A DNA stretch of 64,000 bases from Rhodoferax sp. TS-BS-61-7 (GTDB taxonomy: Bacteria > Pseudomonadota > Gammaproteobacteria > Burkholderiales > Burkholderiaceae_C). The stretch covers positions 124,001-188,000 of the forward strand of contig NZ_PTQY01000003.1 of assembly GCF_002943465.1 (NCBI RefSeq), written 5' to 3'. Made by a program: the position numbers and the translations under genes. The notes under the pieces were generated by a model that ran no database searches, had not been told where the DNA came from, and worked only from the letters and a program-made list of their open reading frames with translations. This document shows positions 1 through 10,742 of the stretch, piece by piece. Within the stretch, counting starts at the first letter, position 1; each line of letters opens with the position of its first letter.

Positions 1-455
1 CCATGCACGTGGCCGTGGGCGATCTCTTCGTCGCTGGCAGCACGTACTTCCAGCACCTTCACGGCAAAACGCAGGGTCTTGCCAGCGTGGGGGTGGTTGC
101 CGTCCAGGTGCACCACAGGGCCCTTGATCTTGGTCACGGTGAAGACGATGGTGTTGCCGTCTTCGGCACGGCCTTCGAGCTGGCCGCCCACCTTCACACC
201 CGGGGGGAACTGGGTTTTTGGTATGGTTTGCAGCAGCGCTTCGTTGTACTCACCAAAGGCATCGGCCGGGGCCAGCTCTACCGTGGTGGCAAAACCGACG
301 CCCTGGCCTTCCAGCGCTTCCTCAATCTTGGGGAAGGTGTTGCCATAACCGCCATGCAAGTAAGAAATGGGCTCCTGGCTTTGGTCCAGCAGCTTGCCGG
401 TGGTGTCGGAGACTTTGAATTGCAGTGTGACTGCGGTGTTTTTGGTGATGTTCAT
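1..455 (-). CDS. slyD: SlyD-like FKBP-type peptidyl-prolyl isomerase (3' end outside window)
   Basis: The reading frame starts with ATG at 455 (MNITKNTAVTLQF) and leaves the window at its left edge after about 151 residues. It looks like the SlyD group of FKBP prolyl isomerases and folding chaperones, which act in the cytoplasm and often help metallocentre assembly. Visible are the short N-terminal FKBP strand, the substrate-flap segment PISYLHGGYGN, and the inserted chaperone-type domain (residues ~65-120, with DAFGEYNEALLQTIP and the DGNHPHAGKTL return). The last visible residues, EEIAHGHVH, look like the start of a His-rich tail. It is divergent from grxD. The family call is confident; the C-terminal length is unknown. 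Confidence 0.85.
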   Translation of the reverse strand, partial: MNITKNTAVTLQFKVSDTTGKLLDQSQEPISYLHGGYGNTFPKIEEALEGQGVGFATTVELAPADAFGEYNEALLQTIPKTQFPPGVKVGGQLEGRAEDGNTIVFTVTKIKGPVVHLDGNHPHAGKTLRFAVKVLEVRAASDEEIAHGHVH

Positions 456-568
456 GGCCCCCATTATCCGAAAAAGCCCTGCCCACCGCCCGCCATGGCG
501 CCAGCCCCGCGCACAAGGGCGGGGGAAGGTGAAATAATTAGGGTATCTATCTACTTGGAAGCAGAAAC

Positions 569-895
569 ATGAGCGACGCACAACAACGCATTGACGACCT
601 GGTGAAATCCAACGAAATCCTGCTGTTCATGAAGGGCACCGCCAGCTTTCCCCAGTGCGGTTTTTCGGGCCGTGCCATCCAGATCCTCAAGGCCTGCGGT
701 GTAGACACCAAGACTGTGAAAACCGTGAACGTGTTGGAAGACGACGGCATCCGCCAGGGCATCAAGGAATACAGCAGCTGGCCCACCATTCCCCAGCTCT
801 ACATCAAGGGCGAATTCATCGGCGGCTCAGACATCATGATGGAAATGTACGAGTCGGGCGAACTGGCACAGACATTGGGCAAGAGCCCCGCCTAA
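569..895 (+). CDS. grxD: Monothiol glutaredoxin, Grx4/GrxD family
   Basis: This 108-residue protein fits the single-domain monothiol glutaredoxins, which bind [2Fe-2S] clusters with glutathione and pass them to apo-proteins in the cytosol. The active-site CGFS lies at residues 30-33, preceded by the conserved FMKGT. The GSH-binding WPTIPQLYIKGEFIGGSDI stretch follows at about residues 71-90. Length equals the usual family length. A purine-rich GGAAG sits before the ATG. It lies between slyD (divergent) and a GGDEF-EAL gene 75 bp downstream. Nothing is unusual. Confidence 0.95.
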   Translation: MSDAQQRIDDLVKSNEILLFMKGTASFPQCGFSGRAIQILKACGVDTKTVKTVNVLEDDGIRQGIKEYSSWPTIPQLYIKGEFIGGSDIMMEMYESGELAQTLGKSPA

Positions 896-970
896 TTCTC
901 GCGCCGGCGCAGGTCCCGGCACACGAACCGGGGCGCCACCACACACACTGGAGCCCCAGGGACCCCTACC

Positions 971-2863
971 GTGCCAGACCACAGCGCCACTGACGCACTC
1001 GACGACGCCTTGCGCAGCCGGCGTCTGTTCCAGTTTGCGGCGCTATTGTTCGTTGCCTTTATGGGCACTGCCGTGCAATACGGCTTTCAGCAGCGCTGGG
1101 ACGTGGTCTTGATTCTGGGCACCACCGCAGCCTTGATGCTGCCCAGCCAGTGGCTCAACCACCGCGGCCGGTACGAGGCCGCCTCCATCCTCATTCTGGG
1201 CTCGGCCACACTGGCCCTTTTCGGCATCATGTGGCGCAGCGATGGTCTGCGCGACTCGTCCTTGTTGGGTTACCCCGTCATCCTGATCGCTGCGGGTCAG
1301 CTCCTCAAGCCCAAACAGTTCTGGTGGCTACTGGCAGCCATGGTGCTGTGTGTGGTGGGTGTGGGGCTGGGCACGCTGAACGGCTGGCGCGGAGCCACCA
1401 CGCCGGGCACCGACGTAGACCGGCTCACCGACAGCGTCACGATCCTGGTGGTGAACGGAATGCTGGTCTGGTTCCTGGCCTATGACATGCAAAAAGCGCT
1501 GATGGGGCTGCGTGTGCAGATTGCACGCTTCCGGGAGTCCGAAAAAAACCTCACCCACCTGGCCCAGCACGATGCCCTCACCCACCTGCCCAACCGCGTG
1601 TTGGGCAGCGAGCTGGTGGAGCAGGCCATTGCCAGCAGCACGCGCCACCAGCAGCTGGTGGCCTTGCTGTTTGTGGACCTGGACAACTTCAAGGATGTGA
1701 ATGACTCGGTGGGCCACTCGGCCGGCGATGAGTTTCTCAAACAAGTCGCCCTGCGCCTACGCGACGCCGTGCGCCACGCTGACATCGTGTGCCGGCAAGG
1801 GGGCGATGAATTTCTGATCGGTGTGACCGACATCAGCGACACCCAGGGCATTGCCCAGGTGGCGGCCCAGGTGCTGCAGCGCATGCAGGCCCCTTTCCAC
1901 CTGCGCGGGCTCGAAATCCTGGCCACCTGCTCCATCGGCATTGCGGTGCACCCCAAAGATGGTGCCACCTTCGAGGAATTACTCCGCCACGCGGATTTGG
2001 CCATGTACCAGGCCAAGGAATCAGGGCGCAATGCCTACCGCTTTTTTGACGAAGAGATCAACACCAGCATCCGCGAAAACCTGCATCTGATTTCCAGCCT
2101 GCGCCAGGCGCTGGCACAAAACGAACTGGTGTTGCACTACCAGCCGGTCTTTGACCTGGGCAACAACCGCTTGGTGGGCGCCGAGGCCTTGGTGCGCTGG
2201 CAAAACCCCAAGCTGGGACTGGTATCGCCCGGTCTGTTCATCCCCGCGGCCGAAAAGTCAGGGCTGATTGTGGACATCGGACAGTGGGTGCTGCAAGACG
2301 CCTGCAGGCAAATGCAGGCCTGGCGCCAGGCCGGTGCACCAGCGCTCATGGTGGCGGTCAACCTGTCGGCCGTGCAGTTCAGGCGGGGCGATGTGGAGGC
2401 CGTGATTGAACATGCGCTGCAGCAATCCGGGCTGGACCCCACGCAGCTGGAGCTCGAAATGACCGAGTCCACGCTGATCCAGGACACCGACAAATTCATG
2501 CAAACCCTGCAACGTATCAAGGCCATGGGCATCCGCCTGTCCATCGACGACTTTGGCACGGGTTACTCCAACCTGTCTTATTTGCAACGCTTTGCGGTCG
2601 ACAAACTCAAGATCGACCAGTCCTTTGTGCGCCGCTTGCTCAACGGCGAGAAGGATGTCGCCATGGTCAGCGCCATCATCCATCTGGCCAAGAGCCTGAA
2701 CCTGACGGTGACGGCCGAGGGTGTGGAAAACGTAGAGACACGTGACGCGCTGCAGCGCATGGACTGCGACCAGGCCCAGGGTTACTGGTTTGCCAAACCC
2801 ATGCCCGCCGCCCAGTTCGAAGCCTTCTGGCGCGCCCAATTGGCCACGCCTGAGGCTCCCTAA
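971..2863 (+). CDS. Membrane-anchored GGDEF-EAL c-di-GMP turnover protein
   Basis: A 630-residue protein read from a GTG start at 971. The N-terminal ~190 residues hold several hydrophobic segments with short loops, so it is probably anchored in the inner membrane by an unnamed sensory domain. A GGDEF domain follows with an intact GGDEF at residues 277-281 and an RxxD inhibitory-site motif (RHAD) five residues before it. The EAL domain begins near residue 385, with EAL at 405-407 and later signatures EMTES, DDFGTGYSNL, KIDQSF and TAEGVE. Both catalytic motifs look intact, so both cyclase and phosphodiesterase activity are possible; which dominates cannot be seen. It converges on the transglycosylase gene, overlapping it by 4 bp. 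Confidence 0.93.
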   Translation: MPDHSATDALDDALRSRRLFQFAALLFVAFMGTAVQYGFQQRWDVVLILGTTAALMLPSQWLNHRGRYEAASILILGSATLALFGIMWRSDGLRDSSLLGYPVILIAAGQLLKPKQFWWLLAAMVLCVVGVGLGTLNGWRGATTPGTDVDRLTDSVTILVVNGMLVWFLAYDMQKALMGLRVQIARFRESEKNLTHLAQHDALTHLPNRVLGSELVEQAIASSTRHQQLVALLFVDLDNFKDVNDSVGHSAGDEFLKQVALRLRDAVRHADIVCRQGGDEFLIGVTDISDTQGIAQVAAQVLQRMQAPFHLRGLEILATCSIGIAVHPKDGATFEELLRHADLAMYQAKESGRNAYRFFDEEINTSIRENLHLISSLRQALAQNELVLHYQPVFDLGNNRLVGAEALVRWQNPKLGLVSPGLFIPAAEKSGLIVDIGQWVLQDACRQMQAWRQAGAPALMVAVNLSAVQFRRGDVEAVIEHALQQSGLDPTQLELEMTESTLIQDTDKFMQTLQRIKAMGIRLSIDDFGTGYSNLSYLQRFAVDKLKIDQSFVRRLLNGEKDVAMVSAIIHLAKSLNLTVTAEGVENVETRDALQRMDCDQAQGYWFAKPMPAAQFEAFWRAQLATPEAP

Positions 2864-3504
2864 ACCGCCCAGTCCCAGTTGCGCTTGGCACCCATCACAG
2901 CGCTGGGGTACGGTGCCTTGCCACGCGAGCCGTTGTAGCGCCCCAAGGCCATGAACATGTCGCCCCGCTCACGCTCCAGGTAATGGCGCAAGATGACACA
3001 GCCAAACCGCAGGTTGGTTTGCATGTGAAAAAGCTTGCCCGCGTCCCCATCGCCGAGTACCCGCGTCCAGAAGGGCATGACCTGCATGTAACCCCGCGCC
3101 CCCACACGGCTCACCGCAAACTTGCGAAAGTTACTTTCCACCTGGATCAGGCCCATGACCAGGGAGACGTCCAGCCCGGCACGCTTGCTCTCGTACCAAA
3201 CGGTCTGCAAAAACTCTTTGCGGGTTTCCCAGTCGGGTTTCTTCTTTTTCAGGCGCTCGCTCATCGCCCCCAGCCAGCGCAGGTACTTCAGGCGTGACTC
3301 CGTATCGGCAAACTCGGGGACGGGTGGCGCAGCGTTCTGGATAGCCGAGGACAGTGCGGTACGCACCGAGTCCACCAGCGGCTCTTCAATCTGCCCACCA
3401 GCCCGCGCCTGCTCTGCAAACGATAGCGCACCACACGCCAACAGCAAGCGCTGCAGGCCATTTCGCCTATTGATCTGCGTGTTGGCTTCGGGCGGAAGAC
3501 TCAT
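2860..3504 (-). CDS. Lytic transglycosylase, SLT domain
   Basis: A 214-residue exported murein hydrolase. The N-terminus has a secretion signal ending near ...EQARA (residue ~35), with an [12 protein letters not shown] stretch that loosely resembles a twin-arginine signal. A charged linker precedes a soluble lytic transglycosylase domain: the catalytic Glu is E123 in QVESNF, followed by [12 protein letters not shown] and the [12 protein letters not shown] helix. It should cleave the MurNAc-GlcNAc bond of peptidoglycan in the periplasm. Its ATG overlaps the proS stop (ATGA at 3501-3504), so it is translationally coupled to proS. Confidence 0.9.
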   Translation of the reverse strand: MSLPPEANTQINRRNGLQRLLLACGALSFAEQARAGGQIEEPLVDSVRTALSSAIQNAAPPVPEFADTESRLKYLRWLGAMSERLKKKKPDWETRKEFLQTVWYESKRAGLDVSLVMGLIQVESNFRKFAVSRVGARGYMQVMPFWTRVLGDGDAGKLFHMQTNLRFGCVILRHYLERERGDMFMALGRYNGSRGKAPYPSAVMGAKRNWDWAV

Positions 3505-5243
3505 GCCTTCAGGCGTGACAGCAGCAAGCCCGCAATCTCCGCCACGGGCACCTTGGTGGCTTCCGTGTCACGGCGGTGCTGGTACTCCACCACACCTTCT
3601 TTGAGCGCACGGTCACCAATCGTCACGCGATGCGGCACGCCGATGAGTTCCCAGTCGGCAAACATGGCACCGGGGCGCTCGTTGCGGTCGTCCAGGATCA
3701 CGTCCACACCAGCCGCCAGCAACTCGGCATACAACGTATCGGCCGCAGCTTTCACGTCAGCAAACCGGTCGGGGCTGATGGGGCACAGCACCACGGTGAA
3801 GGGCGCCAACGCGTCAGGCCAGATGATGCCCTTGTCGTCATGGTTCTGTTCAATCGCTGCCGCCGGCAAGCGCGTAATGCCAATGCCGTAGCAGCCCATT
3901 TCCATGAACTGGGGCTTGCCGTTCTCCCCCAGGAAGGTGGCGTTCATGGCCTTGCTGTACTTGGTGCCCAGGTAGAACACATGGCCCACTTCGATACCGC
4001 GCTCAATCGCCAACACGCCCTTGCCGTCGGGCGAGGCATCGCCCGCCACCACATTGCGCAGGTCGGCCACCAGATCGGGCTCAGGCAGGTCACGTCCCCA
4101 GTTCACGCCGCTCAAGTGGTAGTCCACCTCATTGGCGCCGCAAACCATGTCCGCCATCAGCGCCACTTCGCGGTCGGCAATCACTTTGAGTGGCTTCTTC
4201 AAGCCGACGGGGCCGAGATAGCCTGGCTCGCAACCAAAGTGCTCGTCAATTTCGGCGAGTGTGGCAAAGCGGAAGTCTGCCAAGCCGGGGAGCTTGCCAA
4301 CCTTGACTTCGTTCATGCTGCGGTCGCCGCGAATCAGCAGCAGCCAGACCTGGGACTTCACCACCACGCCCTTGTCGTCGCGCACATCCGTGGCAACCAC
4401 CAGCGATTTGAGCGACTGCTCCAGCGGCAGATTCAAATAGACGGCCACGTCTTCACAGGTACTCTTGCCCGGCGTTGCTACTTTTTCCATAGCAGCTTGC
4501 GCAGCAGCTCTGGGGGCTGTGGGCGCCAAAGCCTCTGCCTTCTCCATATTGGCCGCATATTCACTGTCCGGGCAGTAGACGATGGCGTCTTCGCCCGTCG
4601 CGGCAATCACCTGGAACTCTTCGGACAGATCGCCACCAATGGCGCCACTGTCGGCGGCCACCGCGCGGTAGCGCAGGCCAAAGCGGTCAAAGATCTTGCG
4701 ATAGGCGCTGGCCATGACCTGGTAGCTGGCTTTGGCCGCGTCTTGGTCGCGGTCGAAGCTGTAGGCGTCCTTCATGATGAATTCGCGCCCGCGCATCAGG
4801 CCGAAGCGGGGACGGCGTTCGTCGCGGAACTTCGTCTGGATCTGGTACAGGTTTTTGGGCAGCTGTTTGTAGCTCTTGATTTCCTGGCGCGCGATGTCGG
4901 TCACCACCTCTTCGCTGGTGGGCTGGATGACGAAGTCGCGGTCATGCCGGTCCTTGATACGCAGCAGCTCGGGGCCCATCTTGTCAAAGCGGCCAGTTTC
5001 CTGCCACAGCTCGGCCGGCTGCACCACGGGCATGGTCAGCTCCACGGCGCCGGCGCGGTTCATTTCCTCGCGCACGATAGCTTCCACTTTGCGGATGACG
5101 CGCAGCCCCATGGGCATGTAGTTGTAAATACCAGCGCCCAGCTTCTTGATCATGCCCGCGCGCATCATGAGTTTGTGGCTGACCACCTCAGCATCCGCAG
5201 GCGCGTCTTTGAGGGTGGAGATAAGGAATTGGGAGGCTTTCAT
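3501..5243 (-). CDS. proS: Prolyl-tRNA synthetase, bacterial type with editing domain
   Basis: A 580-residue class II aminoacyl-tRNA synthetase charging tRNA-Pro. I chose ATG at 5243 ([19 protein letters not shown]), the normal N-terminus; the frame stays open 47 codons upstream but that part has no family character. Motif 2 lies in the [20 protein letters not shown] region. The YbaK-like editing insertion follows at about residues 220-400. The anticodon-binding domain is at the C-terminus. A short Ala/Pro-rich segment ([18 protein letters not shown]) inside the insertion is encoded by a copy of the dispersed repeat at 4475-4527. It is divergent from rppH and coupled to the transglycosylase. 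Confidence 0.97.
   Translation of the reverse strand: MKASQFLISTLKDAPADAEVVSHKLMMRAGMIKKLGAGIYNYMPMGLRVIRKVEAIVREEMNRAGAVELTMPVVQPAELWQETGRFDKMGPELLRIKDRHDRDFVIQPTSEEVVTDIARQEIKSYKQLPKNLYQIQTKFRDERRPRFGLMRGREFIMKDAYSFDRDQDAAKASYQVMASAYRKIFDRFGLRYRAVAADSGAIGGDLSEEFQVIAATGEDAIVYCPDSEYAANMEKAEALAPTAPRAAAQAAMEKVATPGKSTCEDVAVYLNLPLEQSLKSLVVATDVRDDKGVVVKSQVWLLLIRGDRSMNEVKVGKLPGLADFRFATLAEIDEHFGCEPGYLGPVGLKKPLKVIADREVALMADMVCGANEVDYHLSGVNWGRDLPEPDLVADLRNVVAGDASPDGKGVLAIERGIEVGHVFYLGTKYSKAMNATFLGENGKPQFMEMGCYGIGITRLPAAAIEQNHDDKGIIWPDALAPFTVVLCPISPDRFADVKAAADTLYAELLAAGVDVILDDRNERPGAMFADWELIGVPHRVTIGDRALKEGVVEYQHRRDTEATKVPVAEIAGLLLSRLKA
4475..4527 (+). repeat. Dispersed ~55-bp repeat, copy inside proS
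   Basis: On the + strand this reads TTGCTACTTTTTCCATAGC, then AGCTTGCGCAGCA, then GGGGGCTGTGGGCGCC. It matches the shared layout TGCTAT-n6-ATAGCTGC, TTGCGCA, ~8 nt, AAGGGCTAGAGGCC, with more divergence than the intergenic copies. It lies antisense within proS and is translated there as an Ala-rich stretch of the editing insertion. Confidence 0.55.
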
Positions 5244-5334
5244 GGGGGAACTCGCTGACGACGGGGGCGTTCTGCGCTTGATGCACCGCTTTCGCTGTGC
5301 ATAATGAACGAAGTTTAAAAATTGGGGTTTGATT

Positions 5335-5961
5335 ATGCTTGACCGGGACGGATTTCGGCCCAATGTCGGCATCGTCCTGCTCAACCAGAAAAATCAGGTA
5401 TTTTGGGGCAAACGCATACGTACCCATTCGTGGCAGTTTCCGCAGGGCGGCATTGACCGGGGCGAAACTCCCGAGCAGGCCATGTTCCGCGAATTGCACG
5501 AGGAAGTGGGGCTCCAGCCGGAGCACGTGAGCATCGTTGCCCGTACCCGAGACTGGTTGCGCTACGAGGTGCCAGACCGGTACATCCGACGTGACGCACG
5601 CGGTCACTACAAGGGCCAAAAACAGATCTGGTTTTTGCTCCAATTGGTGGGGCACGACTGGGATTTGAACCTGCGCGCCACCGACCATCCGGAGTTCGAT
5701 GCCTGGCGCTGGAATGACTACTGGGTGCCGCTGGATGCCGTCGTTGAATTCAAACGCGGCGTCTATGAAATGGCGCTGACCGAACTGGCGCGCTACCTGC
5801 CACGGCATGAGCCGCGCAACCGTTTTTTGCGCCATAACCACCGTCCACACGGTACCGAACACCTCTCTGATGGACCTGCCATGGGTGCGCATATCGAATT
5901 GCCGCCGGGCGCGTCGTTTGAGCCCGACCCAGGCACCAACCAAACACCGCACCATGACTAA
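5335..5961 (+). CDS. rppH: RNA pyrophosphohydrolase (Nudix)
   Basis: A 208-residue Nudix hydrolase of the RppH group, which removes pyrophosphate from the 5' end of mRNA and so starts decay. The start is ATG at 5335 ([15 protein letters not shown]); an in-frame TTG six bases earlier is less likely. HSWQFPQGG leads into the Nudix box at residues 38-60 (GG-x5-E-x7-RELHEEVGL), all catalytic residues intact. The conserved YEVPDRY and [10 protein letters not shown] segments follow. The tail after about residue 160 is typical of the longer betaproteobacterial forms. Its stop overlaps the start of the next gene. Confidence 0.95.
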   Translation: MLDRDGFRPNVGIVLLNQKNQVFWGKRIRTHSWQFPQGGIDRGETPEQAMFRELHEEVGLQPEHVSIVARTRDWLRYEVPDRYIRRDARGHYKGQKQIWFLLQLVGHDWDLNLRATDHPEFDAWRWNDYWVPLDAVVEFKRGVYEMALTELARYLPRHEPRNRFLRHNHRPHGTEHLSDGPAMGAHIELPPGASFEPDPGTNQTPHHD

Positions 5962-6481
5962 GTTGGCATACAAATCAATGGCGGCAGCACTGGCCTGCTG
6001 CGCCGCCCAGTTGGCCTGGGGACAGGTCGGCAACGGATTGGATAACCTGGACTGGGCGGAGGAGAAAGAGCCACCTCCACCAGCATTCTCCAAAACCCAG
6101 GTCTTGCCGCTGGACATGCCCAACTACATCTCGGTTCGCGTAGGCATTGACCCAACGACGGTGAAGGTCGGCCTGGACGGTGTGGTGCGTTATGTCGCGG
6201 TGATGAGCAATGCAACGGGAACCGTCAATGCGGTATACGAAGGCATTCGCTGCGCCAGTGACCAAGTCAAGACTTATGCGCGCGCCGGCAACTCCGGCGA
6301 ATGGACTGTCGCTGTCGAGCCACCATGGCGCGATGTGAATGGCAACCAGCCCTCCAAACACGCTTTTGTGTTTGCACGATTGGCCGCGTGTGATGTGCGT
6401 GTGGCCAACCGGCTGGAAGATATTCTTCGGGCCTTGCAAACCCAGAAAAACCCAAGAAGCACCAAACCCAGCTTCGACTGA
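5954..6481 (+). CDS. CNP1-like family secreted protein
   Basis: This 175-residue protein starts at ATG 5954, overlapping the rppH stop by 8 bp. The first ~23 residues form a signal peptide ([18 protein letters not shown]). The mature part contains [13 protein letters not shown] and a compact domain with [19 protein letters not shown] and EGIRCAS, which match my memory of the CNP1-like proteins of beta/gammaproteobacteria. Function is unknown, and it is probably periplasmic. It commonly sits beside rppH and proB, as here. It ends 16 bp before the convergent proB stop. Confidence 0.75.
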   Translation: MTKLAYKSMAAALACCAAQLAWGQVGNGLDNLDWAEEKEPPPPAFSKTQVLPLDMPNYISVRVGIDPTTVKVGLDGVVRYVAVMSNATGTVNAVYEGIRCASDQVKTYARAGNSGEWTVAVEPPWRDVNGNQPSKHAFVFARLAACDVRVANRLEDILRALQTQKNPRSTKPSFD

Positions 6482-6497
6482 CGCGCAGAGCAGCGGG

Positions 6498-7634
6498 TCA
6501 GCGGGTCAGCACCAGGTTGTCCCGGTGCAGCATTTCGGGCTCCGCGGCGTAGCCCAGCAAGCGCTCAAATTCACTAGACGGTTTGCGGCAGATCAGCCGC
6601 GCCTCCGAGCTGGAATAGTTGGCCAGCCCCCGGGCGATCTCCTGCCCGGCCTCATCGCGCACGGCAATCACGTCACCACGCGAGAAGTCGCCCTCCACCA
6701 TCACCATGCCGATGGGCAGCAGGCTTTTTCCTTCGTCGCGCACCTTGGCAGCGGCGCCCGCGTCCACCACCACCGCGCCGCGCATCTGCAAATGGTCGGC
6801 CATCCACTGCTTGCGGGCCTGGTTTTTCTGGGTCTGGGCAATCAACAAAGTTCCAATCGCCTCGCCCTGCGTGAGGCGCACAAGCGCATCGGCCTCACGG
6901 CCCCAGGCAATCACCGTAGACGCGCCCGAGCCCGCGGCACGTTTGGCCGCCAGAATTTTGGTCAACATGCCGCCCCGGCCAATGCTGGACCCTGCGCCCC
7001 CGGCCATCAGCTCCAGCGCCAGGTCACCCGCCTTGGCTTCGTGCACAAACTCGGCCGCAGGGTCCTTGCGTGGGTCGGCGGTGTACAGGCCTTTCTGGTC
7101 AGTCAAGATCACCAGCGCGTCAGCTTCCACCAGATTGGCCACCAACGCACCCAGGGTGTCATTGTCACCAAACTTGATTTCGTCATTGACCACCGTGTCG
7201 TTTTCGTTGATCACGGGAACCACGCCCAGCTTCAGCAGCGTCAACAAGGTCGAGCGCGCATTGAGGTAGCGCTCGCGGTCGGCCAAGTCAGCATGCGTCA
7301 GCAGCACCTGGGCGCTGCCCAGGCCATTGGCGCGCAGCTTGGTCTCGTACATCTGGGCCAAGCCCATTTGCCCCACCGCAGCGGCAGCTTGCAGCTCGTG
7401 CACTTCCTTGGGCCGAACCGACCAGCCCAGGCGCTTCATGCCTTCGGCAATCGCACCGCTGGAGACCATGATGACCTCGCGGCCATCACGAATCAGGTGA
7501 GCCAGCTGCCGGCACCACTCGCCAATCGCTTGCTCATCCAGCCCACGGCCTTCGTTGGTGACCAGACTGGACCCCACCTTGACCACCACACGCCGCGCAT
7601 CGCGCAATACAGGGGAGCTGAATTTTTGAATCAT
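6498..7634 (-). CDS. proB: Glutamate 5-kinase with PUA domain
   Basis: A 378-residue enzyme of the first step of proline synthesis, phosphorylating L-glutamate. The amino-acid kinase domain starts [18 protein letters not shown] and contains [18 protein letters not shown] and the [19 protein letters not shown] loop. A PUA domain fills the C-terminal ~95 residues from about 280. Length is as expected. A dispersed repeat copy (7635-7687) occupies the whole gap to obgE upstream, so proB may be read from the rplU-rpmA-obgE transcript or from its own promoter. Confidence 0.96.
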   Translation of the reverse strand: MIQKFSSPVLRDARRVVVKVGSSLVTNEGRGLDEQAIGEWCRQLAHLIRDGREVIMVSSGAIAEGMKRLGWSVRPKEVHELQAAAAVGQMGLAQMYETKLRANGLGSAQVLLTHADLADRERYLNARSTLLTLLKLGVVPVINENDTVVNDEIKFGDNDTLGALVANLVEADALVILTDQKGLYTADPRKDPAAEFVHEAKAGDLALELMAGGAGSSIGRGGMLTKILAAKRAAGSGASTVIAWGREADALVRLTQGEAIGTLLIAQTQKNQARKQWMADHLQMRGAVVVDAGAAAKVRDEGKSLLPIGMVMVEGDFSRGDVIAVRDEAGQEIARGLANYSSSEARLICRKPSSEFERLLGYAAEPEMLHRDNLVLTR

Positions 7635-7687
7635 TTTGGCCTGTAGCCCTTGTATCCACTGCGCAAGCAGCTATTAAATCAATAGCG
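7635..7687 (-). repeat. Dispersed ~55-bp repeat, copy between obgE and proB
   Basis: On the minus strand this reads CGCTATTGATTTAATAGC, TGCTTGCGCA, GTGGATAC, AAGGGCTACAGGCC. It is one of the best-preserved copies in the window and fills essentially the whole interval between the obgE stop and the proB start. The inverted repeat GCTATTgaTTtAATAGC could form a small hairpin in the message. Confidence 0.8.
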
Positions 7688-7688
7688 T

Positions 7689-8852
<1,164 letters not shown>

Positions 8853-9110
8853 TTACGCTGCGGTCACGCTCACGGTGTGCTTGTTCATCGCACCCTTGAC
8901 TGCGAACGACACGTGGCCGTCTACCAGTGCAAACAAAGTGTGATCCACGCCAATACCGACGTTATTGCCGGGGTGGAACTTGGTACCACGTTGGCGCACG
9001 ATGATGGAGCCAGCGCTGATCAACTCACCGCCGAAAGCCTTCACACCGAGCATCTTGGGCTTGGAATCGCGCCCGTTTCGCGTAGAGCCGCCGCCTTTTT
9101 TCTGTGCCAT
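8853..9110 (-). CDS. rpmA: 50S ribosomal protein L27
   Basis: An 85-residue protein beginning [19 protein letters not shown], the unmistakable L27 N-terminus that reaches towards the peptidyl-transferase centre. It continues with [21 protein letters not shown] and [18 protein letters not shown]. It is cotranscribed with rplU, 12 bp upstream. Confidence 0.98.
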   Translation of the reverse strand: MAQKKGGGSTRNGRDSKPKMLGVKAFGGELISAGSIIVRQRGTKFHPGNNVGIGVDHTLFALVDGHVSFAVKGAMNKHTVSVTAA

Positions 9111-9122
9111 GACCTGTGCCCC

Positions 9123-9434
9123 TTATGCAGAAATCGCGCCGATTTGCAGTTCGGTGAACTGCTGGCGATGTCCTTGACGTTTCTGATAGTGCTTGCGACG
9201 ACGCATTTTAAAAATGGTGACTTTGTCGTGCTTGCCGTGTGCCACTACCGTGACAGTAACTGTTGCGCCGGACACCAAGGGTGTGCCAACCTTCAGTTCT
9301 GCGCCGTTTCCGACTGCCAGAACCTGGTCGATCACGATCTCTTGGCCTACGTCCGCAGCAATCTGTTCTACTTTAATTTTTTCGCCAGCAGCAACGCGAT
9401 ATTGCTTGCCACCGGTTTTTATGACCGCGTACAT
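9123..9434 (-). CDS. rplU: 50S ribosomal protein L21
   Basis: A 103-residue L21 protein starting [19 protein letters not shown], with [10 protein letters not shown] and the basic [16 protein letters not shown] segment that binds 23S rRNA. It is the first gene of the rplU-rpmA-obgE operon; a strong sigma70-type promoter is visible 52-80 bp upstream. Confidence 0.98.
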   Translation of the reverse strand: MYAVIKTGGKQYRVAAGEKIKVEQIAADVGQEIVIDQVLAVGNGAELKVGTPLVSGATVTVTVVAHGKHDKVTIFKMRRRKHYQKRQGHRQQFTELQIGAISA

Positions 9435-9485
9435 GTTGACCTCTTCGACTAGGAAATCTGCAAATGAATTTTCGCAGAGCCCGGC

Positions 9486-9514
9486 AGTATAACATTTAAT
9501 GCGGAATCTGCCAA
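9486..9514 (-). promoter_or_regulatory. Sigma70-type promoter of rplU-rpmA-obgE
   Basis: On the minus strand TTGGCA (9509-9514) and TATACT (9486-9491) are separated by exactly 17 bp, each one mismatch from consensus. The position suits the ribosomal-protein operon starting at 9434. Confidence 0.8.
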
Positions 9515-9534
9515 ATGCGCCGCCAAAGCGGGCT

Positions 9535-9561
9535 CGGACACGCCAAGCGACTCCCTATAAT
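9535..9561 (+). promoter_or_regulatory. Putative promoter of ispB
   Basis: A perfect TATAAT at 9556-9561 is preceded by a weak -35-like CGGACA at 9535-9540; the 15-bp spacer is short. It is divergent from the rplU promoter and argues that ispB translation begins downstream of about 9565. Confidence 0.5.
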
Positions 9562-9588
9562 CAGGCCATAACAAACCGGTTTATCGCC

Positions 9589-10572
9589 TTGCAAGTCACT
9601 ACTTCCGGCTCTTCGACGGGTCTTTCCATCGTCGAAAACGACATGCGCCACGTTGACAAGGTCATCACCCAGAGGTTGGACTCAGGTGTTCCATTGGTCG
9701 GCAGCGTTTCTCAGTACATCATCTCTGCAGGTGGCAAGCGGCTGCGGCCTGTATTGCTGCTGCTGTGCTGTGGTGCACTGGGCTACCAAGGCGACCAGCG
9801 CTACAACCTCGCTGCGGTGGTGGAGTTCATCCACACCGCCACCCTGCTGCACGACGATGTGGTGGACGACTCCGCCTTGCGCCGCGGCCATGCCACTGCC
9901 AATGCCAAGTTTGGCAACCCCGCCAGTGTCTTGGTGGGCGACTTCTTGTATTCCCGCGCTTTCCAGATGATGGTCGAAGCCCAAAGCATGCGCATCATGC
10001 AAGTGCTGGCTGATGCCACCAACGTGATCGCCGAAGGCGAAGTGCTGCAACTCATGAATATGCACAACGCCGCACTGGACGAAGCCGGCTACCTGCAAGT
10101 CATCCGCTCCAAAACCGCCAAGCTGTTCGAGGCCAGCGCGCGCGTAGGCGCCATCCTGTCCCATGCCACGGCAGCCCAGGAAGAAGCCTGCGCCGAATAC
10201 GGCCAAGCGCTGGGCACCGCTTTCCAGGTGATTGACGATGTACTGGACTACACCGGCGACGCCGCGGTAATGGGCAAAAACCTGGGCGATGACCTGCGTG
10301 AAGGCAAAACCACCCTGCCACTCATTGCGGCCATGCAACGCGGCACCGAAGCCGAACGCCTAACCATCCAAACCGCCATTGAAACCGGTGAAGTCGGCAT
10401 GCTGGACCAAGTGATTGCCATCGTCAGAAAGACCGGCGCGCTAGATGTGGCGCAAGCAGCCGCACACGCAGAAGCACAACGCGCCATTGCTGCAGCGGAG
10501 CGGCTGCCGGCCGGCCCGCACACCGACTGCTTGGTACAATTGGCGACGCAGTTGCTAGCGCGAAATCACTGA
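9589..10572 (+). CDS. ispB: Octaprenyl diphosphate synthase (trans-polyprenyl synthase)
   Basis: This polyprenyl synthase of about 327 residues makes the side chain of ubiquinone from IPP and farnesyl-PP. Both Asp-rich motifs are present: LLHDDVVDDSALRRG (first DDxxD) and QVIDDVLDYTGD (second), with GGKRLRPVLLLL before the first. The start is uncertain. The frame is open from 9499, but the putative promoter overlaps that part. I chose TTG at 9589; ATG at 9643 (MRHVDKVITQRL) is the alternative. It is divergent from rplU, as in many betaproteobacteria. Confidence 0.93.
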   Translation: MQVTTSGSSTGLSIVENDMRHVDKVITQRLDSGVPLVGSVSQYIISAGGKRLRPVLLLLCCGALGYQGDQRYNLAAVVEFIHTATLLHDDVVDDSALRRGHATANAKFGNPASVLVGDFLYSRAFQMMVEAQSMRIMQVLADATNVIAEGEVLQLMNMHNAALDEAGYLQVIRSKTAKLFEASARVGAILSHATAAQEEACAEYGQALGTAFQVIDDVLDYTGDAAVMGKNLGDDLREGKTTLPLIAAMQRGTEAERLTIQTAIETGEVGMLDQVIAIVRKTGALDVAQAAAHAEAQRAIAAAERLPAGPHTDCLVQLATQLLARNH

Positions 10573-10596
10573 TTTTTGCGGCCAAATCACACGCAT

Positions 10597-10673
10597 CGGG
10601 GTGTGGCCTAGCCCGGTAAGGCGCTTCGTTCGGGACGAAGAGATCGGAGGTTCAAATCCTCTCACCCCGACCA
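10597..10673 (+). tRNA. tRNA-Pro (anticodon CGG)
   Basis: A 77-nt cloverleaf: acceptor stem CGGGGTG/CACCCCG, D-arm with TAGCCCGGTAAGG, anticodon stem CTTCG/CGAAG around loop TTCGGGA (anticodon CGG), T-arm with GGTTCAAATCC, discriminator A, and an encoded CCA end. It reads proline codon CCG. A terminator follows 20 bp downstream. Confidence 0.97.
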
Positions 10674-10693
10674 CCATTGGGTCCATACAAACA

Positions 10694-10723
10694 AAAAGGG
10701 CTTGTCTTTCGACAAGCCCTTTT
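10694..10723 (+). terminator. Bidirectional intrinsic terminator after tRNA-Pro
   Basis: A perfect 13-bp stem AAAAGGGCTTGTC/GACAAGCCCTTTT with loop TTTC. The T-run serves the tRNA. The A-run on the other side gives the same structure for the convergent PEP-CTERM gene ending at 10743. Confidence 0.9.
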
Positions 10724-10742
10724 GCTTTATGCAAACAGCGTA

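Noticed and set aside
3..572. 189-codon + strand frame at the left edge
   Set aside because: It is antisense to the SlyD-like gene, whose protein is clearly recognisable on the minus strand.
3576..5258. 560-codon + strand frame across proS
   Set aside because: Antisense to proS, which has all family motifs; the frame is a codon-bias shadow.
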